Counted from the stretch's first letter, positions 1 through 5,528 are shown. The stretch: 6,261 nucleotides of DNA from Pseudanabaena sp. UBA1465 (GCA_002325645.1 DCSN01000046.1:1-6261); one strand, 5' to 3'. Numbers and translations are program-made. The notes: generated by a model not told the origin, from the letters alone.

Positions 1-287
1 TGAATTTCTTGTTTTAATTGTTCTGACAAAATATAATCAGCATCGAGAGAAAGTATCCATTTAGTATTAATTTTCTCTAACCCATAATTCCATTGCAGAG
101 CATGGGTATCAAATCTTCGTTGATAAACTTCTACTTGTGGATAATTAGCTAAGATATCGAGGGTTTCATCATCACTAAAGCTATCAATCACAACAATTCT
201 GTTTGCCCAAGTTAATCGTTCTAAGGCTCTGTCAATATTTGGGGCTTCATTATAAGTAAGAATTAATGGTGTAATTTGTTCGATCAT
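1..287 (-). CDS. Family 2 glycosyltransferase, N-terminal part (cut by window edge)
   Basis: This frame is read directly from the minus strand: it starts with ATG at 287-285 and stays open for 95 codons to the window edge, so only the N-terminal part is present. The protein begins MIEQITPLILTYNEAPNID, the usual first strand and 'TYNE' motif of GT-A fold family 2 enzymes. The nucleotide-binding strand VVIDSFSDDET lies near residues 32-42, and LDADY at 81-85 supplies the DxD-type metal and nucleotide-sugar site. Such enzymes move a sugar from a nucleotide donor to a lipid or glycan acceptor at the cytoplasmic face of the membrane. The closest subgroup by eye is the short GT2 enzymes of LPS-core or exopolysaccharide assembly; the actual donor and acceptor cannot be told. 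It follows the methyltransferase gene by 37 bp on the same strand, probably in one transcript. A weak GCGGGA sits just before the ATG. Confidence 0.85.
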   Translation of the reverse strand, partial: MIEQITPLILTYNEAPNIDRALERLTWANRIVVIDSFSDDETLDILANYPQVEVYQRRFDTHALQWNYGLEKINTKWILSLDADYILSEQLKQEI

Positions 288-324
288 TCCCGCTTACTGG
301 TTAACTTGGATGAATTCTAGAATT

Positions 325-963
325 TTACAAGGTTGAAGAAACTATCATAGATTTCCATAAATAAGGCAATCTACCCGCAAATTGAAACTGAAAATCAGTA
401 AAATTTTCTTCTTGTAGTAATAGTTGCAAAGTCTTGACAGAAAAGAATTTAATATGTCCACCATCCCAAGTCGCGGTAAAGTGATCATCCATTTTCCCAG
501 TTAATGCAAGCATTAAATTTTTCAGATAGCCATGATATGGAGTTGTTAAGATTAGTGTCCCGTTAGGCTTTAAACACTTTTTAGCAGACTTTATTAATTC
601 TCTTGGGTATAGTAGATGTTCGATTACTTCTGTGGAAATCACGACATCAAAATCCCCTCCTAACTCATCGTATGGCAGGTCGTATACATTAGCCTGCATG
701 AAATTGCATTGAGGAAAATTTTTATTAGCTATAGCAACAGCTGACTGAGAATCTTCAATACCAACAACTTCATATCCTTGTTGAGCAACTAGAGCGCTTA
801 AGCTCCCGTTTCCGCATCCTATGTCTAAGATCTGTGGTTTGGTTATTCGTTTATTTTTAAGATTATTTAATACTTTCAGTAAAGGAGGTAACAGGTAATG
901 ATGGTGGTGTCCAGATTCAGAATTAGTATAGGTATATTCGTGGTTAGGATTAGTATTCAACAT
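325..963 (-). CDS. Class I SAM-dependent methyltransferase (UbiG/type 11-like)
   Basis: The 212-residue product is a soluble class I methyltransferase. Motif I, LDIGCGNGS, lies at residues 46-54 and binds S-adenosylmethionine. The acidic end of strand 2 is GIEDS (68-72), and TEVIEHLLYP (111-120) matches the 'EVIEH' segment of UbiG-like and type 11 enzymes. LKPNGTLILTTP (131-142) is the usual post-motif strand. A run of four histidines (19-22) precedes the fold in an otherwise polar N-terminus; its role is unknown. No transmembrane segment is seen. The start is the only ATG ahead of the fold, and no convincing Shine-Dalgarno sequence precedes it. Being 37 bp upstream of a glycosyltransferase on the same strand, it probably methylates a sugar or lipid-linked glycan (inference). 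A quinone or small-molecule methyltransferase is the alternative. Confidence 0.85.
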   Translation of the reverse strand: MLNTNPNHEYTYTNSESGHHHHYLLPPLLKVLNNLKNKRITKPQILDIGCGNGSLSALVAQQGYEVVGIEDSQSAVAIANKNFPQCNFMQANVYDLPYDELGGDFDVVISTEVIEHLLYPRELIKSAKKCLKPNGTLILTTPYHGYLKNLMLALTGKMDDHFTATWDGGHIKFFSVKTLQLLLQEENFTDFQFQFAGRLPYLWKSMIVSSTL

Positions 964-1049
964 GGTTAATTAGAGATATATACTTCATTTGTTCGCGGAT
1001 TACTATTTGACAATATAAGCAATTTTAAAAATTTACAAAAGATTTATAA
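964..1049. promoter_or_regulatory. Divergent intergenic spacer, candidate promoters for both directions
   Basis: This AT-rich 86-bp gap separates two divergent units, so promoters in both directions should lie here. For the minus-strand methyltransferase, a TATATT -10 (plus-strand AATATA at 1012-1017) and a TTGTAA -35 (TTACAA at 1033-1038) stand 15 bp apart, which is short. For the folate gene, a perfect TTGACA lies at 1007-1012, but the only -10 at the right distance is a poor AATTTA at 1030-1035. The assignments are tentative. Confidence 0.35.
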
Positions 1050-1622
1050 GTGAATCCCTATCAAAAAGTTAAAAAGCAACTTAGAAAAATATTACTAGCC
1101 CAACGTCTCCAAATCTCGCCAGATATTTGGCAACAAAAAAGTAAAGCTCTGGGCGATCGCCTAATTGATTGGCAAATATTTCAGCAAGCGCAAAACATTT
1201 TAGCTTTTACCAGTTTTCGACAAGAGCCAGATTTAAGTTCACTTTGGCAAAGTTTTCCTGAAAAGAATTGGGGATTTGCGCGTTGTGTCGAGAAAGATTT
1301 GCTGTGGCATCAAGTAGCGATCGCCGATTTTTCTAACCAGATGCAATTAGGCGCTTTTAATATCCTTGAGCCGCTTCACGATCTGCCGCCTATGGATTTA
1401 GGCAATATTGATCTGATTTTGATTCCTGCGGTAGCCTGCGATCGCCAAGGCTATCGACTTGGCTATGGCGGCGGCTTTTACGATCGCTGGTTGCCAAATT
1501 CCACAGGTAAGAAAGTGGGAATTATTTTCGATGAGTTTTGTATAGATGAATTACCTCACGATGTTTGGGATGTCCCATTAGATGTCATCTTGACCGACTC
1601 AAAAGCCTTAATGCTAGGATGA
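1050..1622 (+). CDS. 5-formyltetrahydrofolate cyclo-ligase (MTHFS, YgfA/Fau family)
   Basis: This enzyme uses ATP to turn 5-formyltetrahydrofolate into 5,10-methenyltetrahydrofolate, returning an inhibitory storage folate to the one-carbon pool in the cytoplasm. The 190-residue length is normal for the family. The N-terminus KKQLRKILLAQR (8-19) matches the family opening, FNILEP (103-108) the central segment, PAVACD (126-131) the next strand, and RLGYGGGFYDR (136-146) is the diagnostic phosphate-binding motif. DVPLDVILTD (174-183) ends the fold. The GTG start is forced: an in-frame TAA lies directly before it at 1047-1049, and a later start would remove family residues. No clear Shine-Dalgarno sequence precedes it. 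Its TGA overlaps the ATG of the next gene, so the two are probably co-translated. Confidence 0.93.
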   Translation: MNPYQKVKKQLRKILLAQRLQISPDIWQQKSKALGDRLIDWQIFQQAQNILAFTSFRQEPDLSSLWQSFPEKNWGFARCVEKDLLWHQVAIADFSNQMQLGAFNILEPLHDLPPMDLGNIDLILIPAVACDRQGYRLGYGGGFYDRWLPNSTGKKVGIIFDEFCIDELPHDVWDVPLDVILTDSKALMLG

Positions 1623-2128
1623 CTTTAGCGTTCAAATGGTCAAATATGGCGATCGCATCAGACAAACCTCAAACAGACAAAACGCAAATCAAATCCCATC
1701 ATGATCTCTATGAAGAGGACTTTTGTTTGTGGGTAGAGCAAGCCTTGGTATTGCTGCGTCAAGGCAACCTTAGAGACTTGGACTTAGAAAATTTGCTCGA
1801 AGAAATTGAAGACATGGGTAATAGTCAAAAACAAGCACTAGAGAGCAATTTGAAAATTATTCTCATGCATTTACTCAAATACAAATACCAACCCGAAAAG
1901 CGCTCTAATAGTTGGCTATACACCCTAGCTGAACATCGTCAAAGAATTCGCAAAGCTTTCAAAAATAGCCCTAGCCTCAAAAGACATTTTTTGCAAGAGT
2001 TCGCTAATGTTTATCTAGATGCCAAAAAACTCGCGGCGATCGAAACGGGACTACCAAGCCACACTTTCCCTGCACAATCCCCATTTACTCCCGATCAAGC
2101 AGCAAACGAAGAATATCTACCTGAGTAG
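1619..2128 (+). CDS. DUF29 family protein
   Basis: A 169-residue cytosolic protein of unknown function, recognised as DUF29, a family abundant in cyanobacteria. The typical sequence starts at HDLYEEDFCLWVEQA (28-42), continues with LDLENLLEEIEDMG (54-67) and LMHLLKYKYQP (82-92), and ends with ETGLP (142-146) and the TFP/FTPDQ segment (149-160). It looks almost wholly helical, with no catalytic motif, signal peptide or membrane span. The start chosen is the ATG overlapping the upstream stop as ATGA, which suggests translational coupling. An ATG at 1646 is a real alternative, because the first 27 residues are not conserved. A further in-frame ATG at 1565 lies deep in the folate gene and is unlikely. 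Links between DUF29 and toxin or nucleic-acid systems have been proposed elsewhere, but nothing here tests that. Confidence 0.88.
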   Translation: MTLAFKWSNMAIASDKPQTDKTQIKSHHDLYEEDFCLWVEQALVLLRQGNLRDLDLENLLEEIEDMGNSQKQALESNLKIILMHLLKYKYQPEKRSNSWLYTLAEHRQRIRKAFKNSPSLKRHFLQEFANVYLDAKKLAAIETGLPSHTFPAQSPFTPDQAANEEYLPE

Positions 2129-2140
2129 CAAAGGTTAATC

Positions 2141-2193
2141 AAGAACCGATTTTCTGGGGCGCAGCTACGCCGCGCCACCAAAAATTGGTTCTT
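2141..2193 (+). terminator. Long imperfect hairpin ending the folate-DUF29 unit
   Basis: Twelve bases after the DUF29 stop, AAGAACCGATTTT (2141-2153) pairs with AAAATTGGTTCTT (2181-2193), with one G-U pair. The stem continues through TGG/CCA and GGCGC/GCGCC, with single-base bulges at 2154 and 2177, to a nine-base loop at 2163-2171. About 21 pairs form. The downstream CTTTGTTTGT is T-rich but not a pure T run, so termination is likely but could be leaky. The GC-rich centre also looks like a mobile-type palindrome. Confidence 0.6.
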
Positions 2194-2198
2194 TGTTT

Positions 2199-2214
2199 GT
2201 ACGGTAAGCCGATC
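2199..2214 (+). promoter_or_regulatory. K-box-like element upstream of groES
   Basis: GTACGG-TAAG-CCGATC resembles the K-box reported upstream of cyanobacterial groE genes, which I recall as GTTCGG-NNAN-CCNNAC. It differs at the third base and the penultimate base. That element has been tied to HrcA-independent light and heat control of groE. The position, about 27 bp ahead of the CIRCE element, suits that role. The consensus is from memory. Confidence 0.45.
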
Positions 2215-2236
2215 TAGTTACTGACTCTTTTAGCAG

Positions 2237-2242
2237 TATATT
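2237..2242 (+). promoter_or_regulatory. Candidate -10 of the groESL promoter
   Basis: TATATT lies just before and overlaps the first two bases of the CIRCE element, which is where a promoter blocked by HrcA is expected. The sequence 17 bp upstream, CTAGTT at 2214-2219, is a weak -35 and overlaps the last base of the K-box-like site. Transcription would start at about 2249-2251, inside CIRCE. Confidence 0.45.
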
Positions 2243-2267
2243 GGCACTCAAAGACATAGAGTGCTAA
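2241..2267 (+). promoter_or_regulatory. CIRCE operator (HrcA binding site)
   Basis: TTGGCACTC, nine bases, then GAGTGCTAA. This matches the CIRCE consensus TTAGCACTC-N9-GAGTGCTAA, with one mismatch in the left arm (G for A at 2243). HrcA binds this inverted repeat and represses chaperonin genes until heat stress titrates GroEL. Its place 72 bp before the groES start, directly after a -10-like hexamer, fits repression of the operon. HrcA itself is not encoded in the window. Confidence 0.93.
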
Positions 2268-2306
2268 AGCTTGCAACAAGTGATTAATTAATCACCTGCA
2301 ATGCTT
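2267..2306 (+). other. Leader stem-loop between CIRCE and the groES ribosome binding site
   Basis: A 16-bp perfect palindrome at 2280-2295 (GTGATTAA/TTAATCAC) sits inside two further paired segments: TTGCA (2271-2275) with TGCAA (2297-2301), and AAGC (2267-2270) with GCTT (2303-2306). An internal loop (ACAA opposite C) and one bulged T interrupt the stem. In the mRNA this gives a stem of up to about 15 pairs that ends 16 bases before the ribosome binding site. As DNA, the palindrome could instead be an operator. The function is unknown. Confidence 0.6.
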
Positions 2307-2322
2307 GCTCTGATTAGATTTT

Positions 2323-2329
2323 AAGGAGG
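2323..2329 (+). promoter_or_regulatory. Strong ribosome binding site of groES
   Basis: AAGGAGG is a near-perfect complement of the 16S rRNA end, ten bases ahead of the GTG. It supports the non-ATG start at 2340 and is the only strong Shine-Dalgarno sequence seen in the window. Confidence 0.85.
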
Positions 2330-2339
2330 TATAGATATA

Positions 2340-2651
2340 GTGGCAGCATTAACCCTAAATACTGGTACATTGCAACCCCTAGGCGATCGCCTATTGGTAA
2401 AAGTAGCAACTAAAGAAGAAAAAACCGTAGGCGGCATTTTCTTGCCAGACACAGCCCAAGAAAAGCCCCAAATCGGTGAAGTAACTGCCGTTGGACCTGG
2501 TACACGCAACGATAAAGGTACTCGCGTTGCCCTCGAAGTCAAAGCAGGTGATAAAGTCCTGTACTCCAAGTACGCAGGCACTGAAGTCAAAATTGACAGC
2601 GTAGATTATTTGCTCCTTGCTGAAAGAGATATTCTCGCGATCGTTGAATAA
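2340..2651 (+). CDS. groS: Co-chaperonin GroES (Cpn10)
   Basis: The 103-residue product is the GroES lid of the chaperonin: seven copies cap a GroEL ring in the cytoplasm and close the folding chamber. The family signature begins at LQPLGDRLLVKV (11-22). The mobile loop follows (about 22-36), with the GroEL-contacting hydrophobic triplet IFL at 33-35. GEVTAVGPG (46-54) forms the roof-hairpin region, and the C-terminus LLLAERDILAIVE matches the usual ending. The GTG start is set by the strong ribosome binding site and by the family N-terminus; cyanobacterial proteins begin in this way. It is the first gene of the CIRCE-controlled operon, 64 bp ahead of groEL. A HIP1 octamer lies inside the gene at 2383-2390. 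Nothing appears damaged. Confidence 0.97.
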   Translation: MAALTLNTGTLQPLGDRLLVKVATKEEKTVGGIFLPDTAQEKPQIGEVTAVGPGTRNDKGTRVALEVKAGDKVLYSKYAGTEVKIDSVDYLLLAERDILAIVE

Positions 2652-2715
2652 GTGACTTGATTTGTACCTAGTGCAGATCAAAAAGAATAGAACCAATTAT
2701 CAAATTAAAAATAAA

Positions 2716-4368
2716 ATGTCTAAAATCGTAGTATTTGATGAAGAATCTCGCCGCGCCCTTGAGCGTGGTGTCAATGCACTCGCCGACGCAGTGCGTGTTA
2801 CCCTTGGGCCCAAAGGTCGTAACGTAGTTATCGAAAAGAAATATGGCGCTCCTCAAATCATCAATGACGGTGTGAGCATTGCTAAGGAAATTGAATTAGA
2901 AGATCCTTTAGAAAATGCAGGCGCACAACTGATTCGCGAAGTTGCCTCTAGAACCAATGATGTCGCAGGTGATGGTACTACCAGCGCGACTGTTTTGGCT
3001 CAAGAATTTATTCGTGAAGGTTTGCGTAATGTAGCCGCAGGTGCTAACCCCGTCGGTGTCCGTCGTGGTATCGAAAAAGCCGTGGCTTACTTGGTTACAG
3101 TGATTGCTCAAAAAGCAAAGGCTGTTGATTCTAATGCCGAAATCGCTCAAATCGCTACTATCTCCGCAGGTAATGATCCTGAAGTTGGCGAAATGATTGC
3201 CCATGCAATGGACAAGGTTGGTAAAGATGGCGTAATTACCGTTGAAGAGTCCAAATCCCTTACAACTGAATTGGAAGTTGTTGAAGGTATGCAACTCGAT
3301 CGCGGTTATATTTCTCCTTACTTCGTCACCGACAACGAGCGTCAATTGGTGGAATTTGAGAATGCTAAGGTTCTACTCACCGACAAGAAGATTAACGTTA
3401 TCCAAGATCTTGTTCCTATTCTCGAAAAGGCAGCCCGTTCGGGTTCTCCCCTCGTCATCATCTCCGAAGATGTTGAAGGTGAAGCTCTGGCAACTCTAGT
3501 TGTCAACAAACTCAGAGGCTCTCTGAATATTGCAGCAATTAAAGCGCCTGGATTTGGCGATCGCCGCAAAGCATTGTTACAAGACATCGCTGTTCTCACC
3601 AATGGACAAGTTATCTCTGAAGATGCTGGTTTGGAACTCAGCGCTGCAACCTTGGAACAACTGGGAACTATCCGCAAGATCACCATTTCTAAGGACAAGA
3701 CCACCATTGTTTCTGATGTTTCCAACAAGGCAAATGTCGAAAAACGTGTTGCTCAAATCCGTAAGGAATTGGAACTCAGCGATTCTGATTACGACAAAGA
3801 AAAGCTCCAAGAGCGCATTGCTAAACTCTCTGGTGGCGTAGCCGTGATTAAAGTTGGTGCTGCCACGGAAACCGAACTTAAGGATCGCAAGCTTCGCATC
3901 GAAGATGCTCTTAACTCAACCCGCGCCGCCGTTGAAGAAGGTATCGTCCCTGGTGGTGGTGCAACCCTCGCTCATCTCTCTGTAGAATTGCAAGAATTCA
4001 AAGCAACCTTGAAGGATGAAGAAGCGATCGGTGCTGACATCGTTGCTCGTTCTCTCTCTGCACCTCTTCGTCAAATCAGCGATAACGCTGGTCTAGAAGG
4101 AACTGTGGTAGTTGAGAAGGTTAAGCAACTTCCTTTCAATCATGGTTTTGATGCGCTTAAGGGCGAATATGTTGACTTGATTGCGACAGGTATCATTGAC
4201 CCTGCTAAGGTTGTCCGTTCTGCATTGCAAAACGCTGCTTCCGTCGCTGGCATGGTCTTGACCACCGAAGCTCTTGTGGTTGAGAAGCCAGAAAAGAATG
4301 CTGGTGCTGGTGCTGCTGCTGGTATGGGCGGCATGGGTGGTATGGGCGGTATGGGTGGCATGATGTAA
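2716..4368 (+). CDS. groL: Chaperonin GroEL (Cpn60), GroEL2-like sequence in the groES operon
   Basis: A 550-residue ATP-driven chaperonin subunit forming the double-ring folding chamber that works with GroES. Nucleotide-site motifs are intact: TLGPKGR (29-35), D51, DGTT (86-89) and the hydrolysis aspartate D397, equivalent to E. coli D398. The chaperonin signature AAVEEGIVPGGGA follows D397. The C-terminus is the flexible GGM-repeat tail (about 536-550). The start chosen is the ATG before SKIVVFDEESRRALERG, the normal family N-terminus; a TTG at 2662 would add 18 unrelated residues. No Shine-Dalgarno sequence precedes it, unlike groES, so coupling or an AU-rich leader may serve. Segments such as VEESKSLTTELEVVEGMQLDRG are like the GroEL2 type that usually stands alone in cyanobacteria, although here the gene follows groES. 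A strong terminator follows. Confidence 0.97.
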   Translation: MSKIVVFDEESRRALERGVNALADAVRVTLGPKGRNVVIEKKYGAPQIINDGVSIAKEIELEDPLENAGAQLIREVASRTNDVAGDGTTSATVLAQEFIREGLRNVAAGANPVGVRRGIEKAVAYLVTVIAQKAKAVDSNAEIAQIATISAGNDPEVGEMIAHAMDKVGKDGVITVEESKSLTTELEVVEGMQLDRGYISPYFVTDNERQLVEFENAKVLLTDKKINVIQDLVPILEKAARSGSPLVIISEDVEGEALATLVVNKLRGSLNIAAIKAPGFGDRRKALLQDIAVLTNGQVISEDAGLELSAATLEQLGTIRKITISKDKTTIVSDVSNKANVEKRVAQIRKELELSDSDYDKEKLQERIAKLSGGVAVIKVGAATETELKDRKLRIEDALNSTRAAVEEGIVPGGGATLAHLSVELQEFKATLKDEEAIGADIVARSLSAPLRQISDNAGLEGTVVVEKVKQLPFNHGFDALKGEYVDLIATGIIDPAKVVRSALQNAASVAGMVLTTEALVVEKPEKNAGAGAAAGMGGMGGMGGMGGMM

Positions 4369-4377
4369 TTGCCACTT

Positions 4378-4416
4378 AAAAAAGAGGGGGACGCTTCGCG
4401 TCCCCCTCTTTTTTTT
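4378..4416 (+). terminator. Intrinsic terminator of the groESL operon
   Basis: GAGGGGGACGC (4384-4394) and GCGTCCCCCTC (4398-4408) form a perfect 11-bp stem with a TTC loop, ten bases after the groEL stop. Eight Ts follow (4409-4416) and six As precede (4378-4383), so it would also work for transcripts from the other strand. Confidence 0.95.
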
Positions 4417-4443
4417 GATGCAAAATGCTTTGCGTGTTGCATC
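4417..4443 (+). other. Second hairpin directly after the terminator
   Basis: GATGCAA (4417-4423) pairs with TTGCATC (4437-4443). A competing shorter stem, GCAAA/TTTGC, uses 4420-4433. The structure starts at the last T of the terminator and lies 31 bp before the next gene, so it may shape read-through or the leader of that gene. No function is proven. Confidence 0.4.
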
Positions 4444-4474
4444 ATTATCAATAATCTAAAAATAATTTATTAAT

Positions 4475-5179
4475 ATGACTCAACCAACTGAACCAATCTT
4501 ACTTCCCAATAATTTAGAAGATGCAACCGAACAAGCGATCGCGGCTACCCATCAAGCGATCGCTGATGGTGCTAATCGTGTCCTTGTCGATTTACGATTC
4601 CCTGAACTCAAATCCTTGCCGATCGCCTACGAATTTGCGCGTAGTTTTAATGAACGCTATGGCAACGCATGGCAAGCTCTTTTTTCCGATGCAGGGGCGG
4701 CGGCATTAGCAAAGCGCGAATGGGCAGATCTAGAGGTTTCCTTCCGTGGAGTCAATGAAGGACGTAGAGCAATCCGTGAAGAAGATCAAGCATTTTTGTT
4801 GATTGAGCCAAGCTCCATCGAAGTTGATCAAGTGGAAAAATTAGTGCAACTAGCAGGCGATCGCCCCTTTGTGATGCTCAACCCTCGCCTTGAAAATAGT
4901 GAGGTGGGCGTAGGACTGGCGACCAGAAGACTACGCGATCGCTTTGTCAGCACCTTCGAGACCGCCTATTACATCAAGCCGTTAGAGCTTGGCGCATTAT
5001 GGCGTTGTTATCCACAAACATGGCAAGTATGGCAACAAACTGAAGAGGGAATGCAATTTCTTTCAGAAGTAGAGCAGCGTCCATCTAATGATGATATTGA
5101 TCGTTTATTTCGTCAGAAAACTGGCAAGCAGTCAGGTTCATTATTGGGGCGTTTACAACAATTTTTTAATGCATTGTAA
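4475..5179 (+). CDS. DUF1995 family protein (LPA3-related)
   Basis: A 234-residue protein matching DUF1995, a family shared by cyanobacteria and plastids. Its plant members include Arabidopsis LPA3, needed for efficient photosystem II accumulation, so a role in photosystem assembly or membrane maintenance is plausible but unproven here. Recognisable parts are the opening LPNNLEDATEQAIAA (10-24), RVLVDLRFPELKS (35-47), FVMLNPRLENSEVGVG (132-147), and RFVSTFETAYYIKPLELGAL (156-175) followed by RCYPQTWQVW (177-186), the most typical stretch. No signal peptide or membrane span is visible. The ATG at 4475 gives the family N-terminus; its leader is AT-rich without a Shine-Dalgarno sequence. The gene probably has its own promoter, since a strong terminator separates it from groEL. 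Four HIP1 sites lie inside it, and no clear terminator follows. Confidence 0.85.
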   Translation: MTQPTEPILLPNNLEDATEQAIAATHQAIADGANRVLVDLRFPELKSLPIAYEFARSFNERYGNAWQALFSDAGAAALAKREWADLEVSFRGVNEGRRAIREEDQAFLLIEPSSIEVDQVEKLVQLAGDRPFVMLNPRLENSEVGVGLATRRLRDRFVSTFETAYYIKPLELGALWRCYPQTWQVWQQTEEGMQFLSEVEQRPSNDDIDRLFRQKTGKQSGSLLGRLQQFFNAL

Positions 5180-5407
5180 CGTTTTTCAAGCATTATAATG
5201 ATATATAGTAGAAAACTATGGGTTGTAAATTTACTCTCTTACAGTTAAACTTTTTACATGATTTCTATAATCCTTAAAATTTTCAGTGAAATTAGATTAA
5301 TACTAATATTTTTATTTAATGATTAATCTTAGTAATTTTATTAATGTAACTTTTAAGGCTGTCAAATCTAGGATTATCAATCATGTGCCCTAATGTCTAA
5401 GGGATTT

Positions 5408-5455
5408 AGGTTTCTCCTCTGTTACGACACAAGTTGTAATCCTAGGAACAAACCT
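5408..5455 (+). other. Foldable element upstream of the last methyltransferase gene
   Basis: Three nested paired segments are visible: AGGTTT (5408-5413) with AAACCT (5450-5455), TCCT (5415-5418) with AGGA (5444-5447), and TTACGAC (5422-5428) with GTTGTAA (5433-5439) around an ACAA loop, with one G-U pair. This makes one long, interrupted stem-loop without a T run after it. It could be a leader RNA element, a small RNA part or a protein-binding site. It matches no riboswitch I recognise. Confidence 0.4.
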
Positions 5456-5510
5456 TTACTTGTTTGCATCGTGCTAGAGGAAGTATTCGGACAATTCAAG
5501 CAGTCGTTGC

Positions 5511-5523
5511 AACCTAATAGGTT
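5511..5523 (+). promoter_or_regulatory. Palindrome abutting the methyltransferase start
   Basis: AACCTA-A-TAGGTT is a perfect 13-base palindrome ending five bases before the ATG at 5529. Its arms repeat the AGGTTT/AAACCT sequence of the upstream stem, so the two could pair alternately or be repeated binding sites. The AGG within it is the only Shine-Dalgarno-like sequence for the gene. Confidence 0.4.
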
Positions 5524-5528
5524 TCTTA

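Larger units (their letters stand above)
1153..4942. repeat. HIP1 octamer set (GCGATCGC, ten copies)
   Basis: The palindrome occurs at 1153, 1317, 1438, 1649, 2383, 3557, 4535, 4556, 4857 and 4935 (first base of each). HIP1 is the over-represented octamer of many cyanobacterial genomes. All copies are inside coding regions of the core genes; none is found in 1-1152 or 4943-6261. Confidence 0.9.
5180..5528. other. AT-rich intergenic region before the last methyltransferase gene
   Basis: No gene is supported in these 349 bp. They hold a perfect 10-bp palindrome CATTATAATG (5191-5200) and an 8-bp inverted repeat AGATTAAT/ATTAATCT (5294-5301 and 5322-5329). A consensus TATAAT at 5266-5271 has no good -35. 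The half nearest the next gene carries the folded element and palindrome listed separately. A promoter for the last gene is expected here. Confidence 0.6.

Noticed and set aside
313..324. Perfect 12-bp palindrome AATTCTAGAATT just after the first methyltransferase stop
   Set aside because: It is short, AT-rich and without a T run; not convincing as a terminator or operator.
1565..1618. Upstream ATG extension of the DUF29 protein
   Set aside because: It would overlap the folate gene by 58 bases; the ATGA overlap at 1619 is the more natural start.
2391..2696. Minus-strand frame of 101 codons over groES
   Set aside because: It lies opposite a certain gene, has cysteine- and phenylalanine-rich shadow composition, and no start signal.
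2662..2715. TTG-initiated 18-codon N-terminal extension of GroEL
   Set aside because: The added residues match nothing in the family, and the ATG at 2716 gives the standard N-terminus.
2908..3728. Several frames of 77 to 145 codons on both strands inside groEL
   Set aside because: They are out-of-frame readings of strongly biased groEL codons without independent support.
4140..4451. Minus-strand frame of 103 codons with a proline-rich PPIPPMPP stretch
   Set aside because: It is the antisense shadow of the groEL GGM tail and runs through the terminator hairpin; no family resemblance.
4521..4709. 62-codon plus-strand frame inside the DUF1995 gene
   Set aside because: It is an out-of-frame shadow of a well-supported gene.
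5258..5326. A 22-codon hydrophobic frame (begins MISIILKIF)
   Set aside because: It has no ribosome binding site, and its composition is what AT-rich DNA gives by chance.
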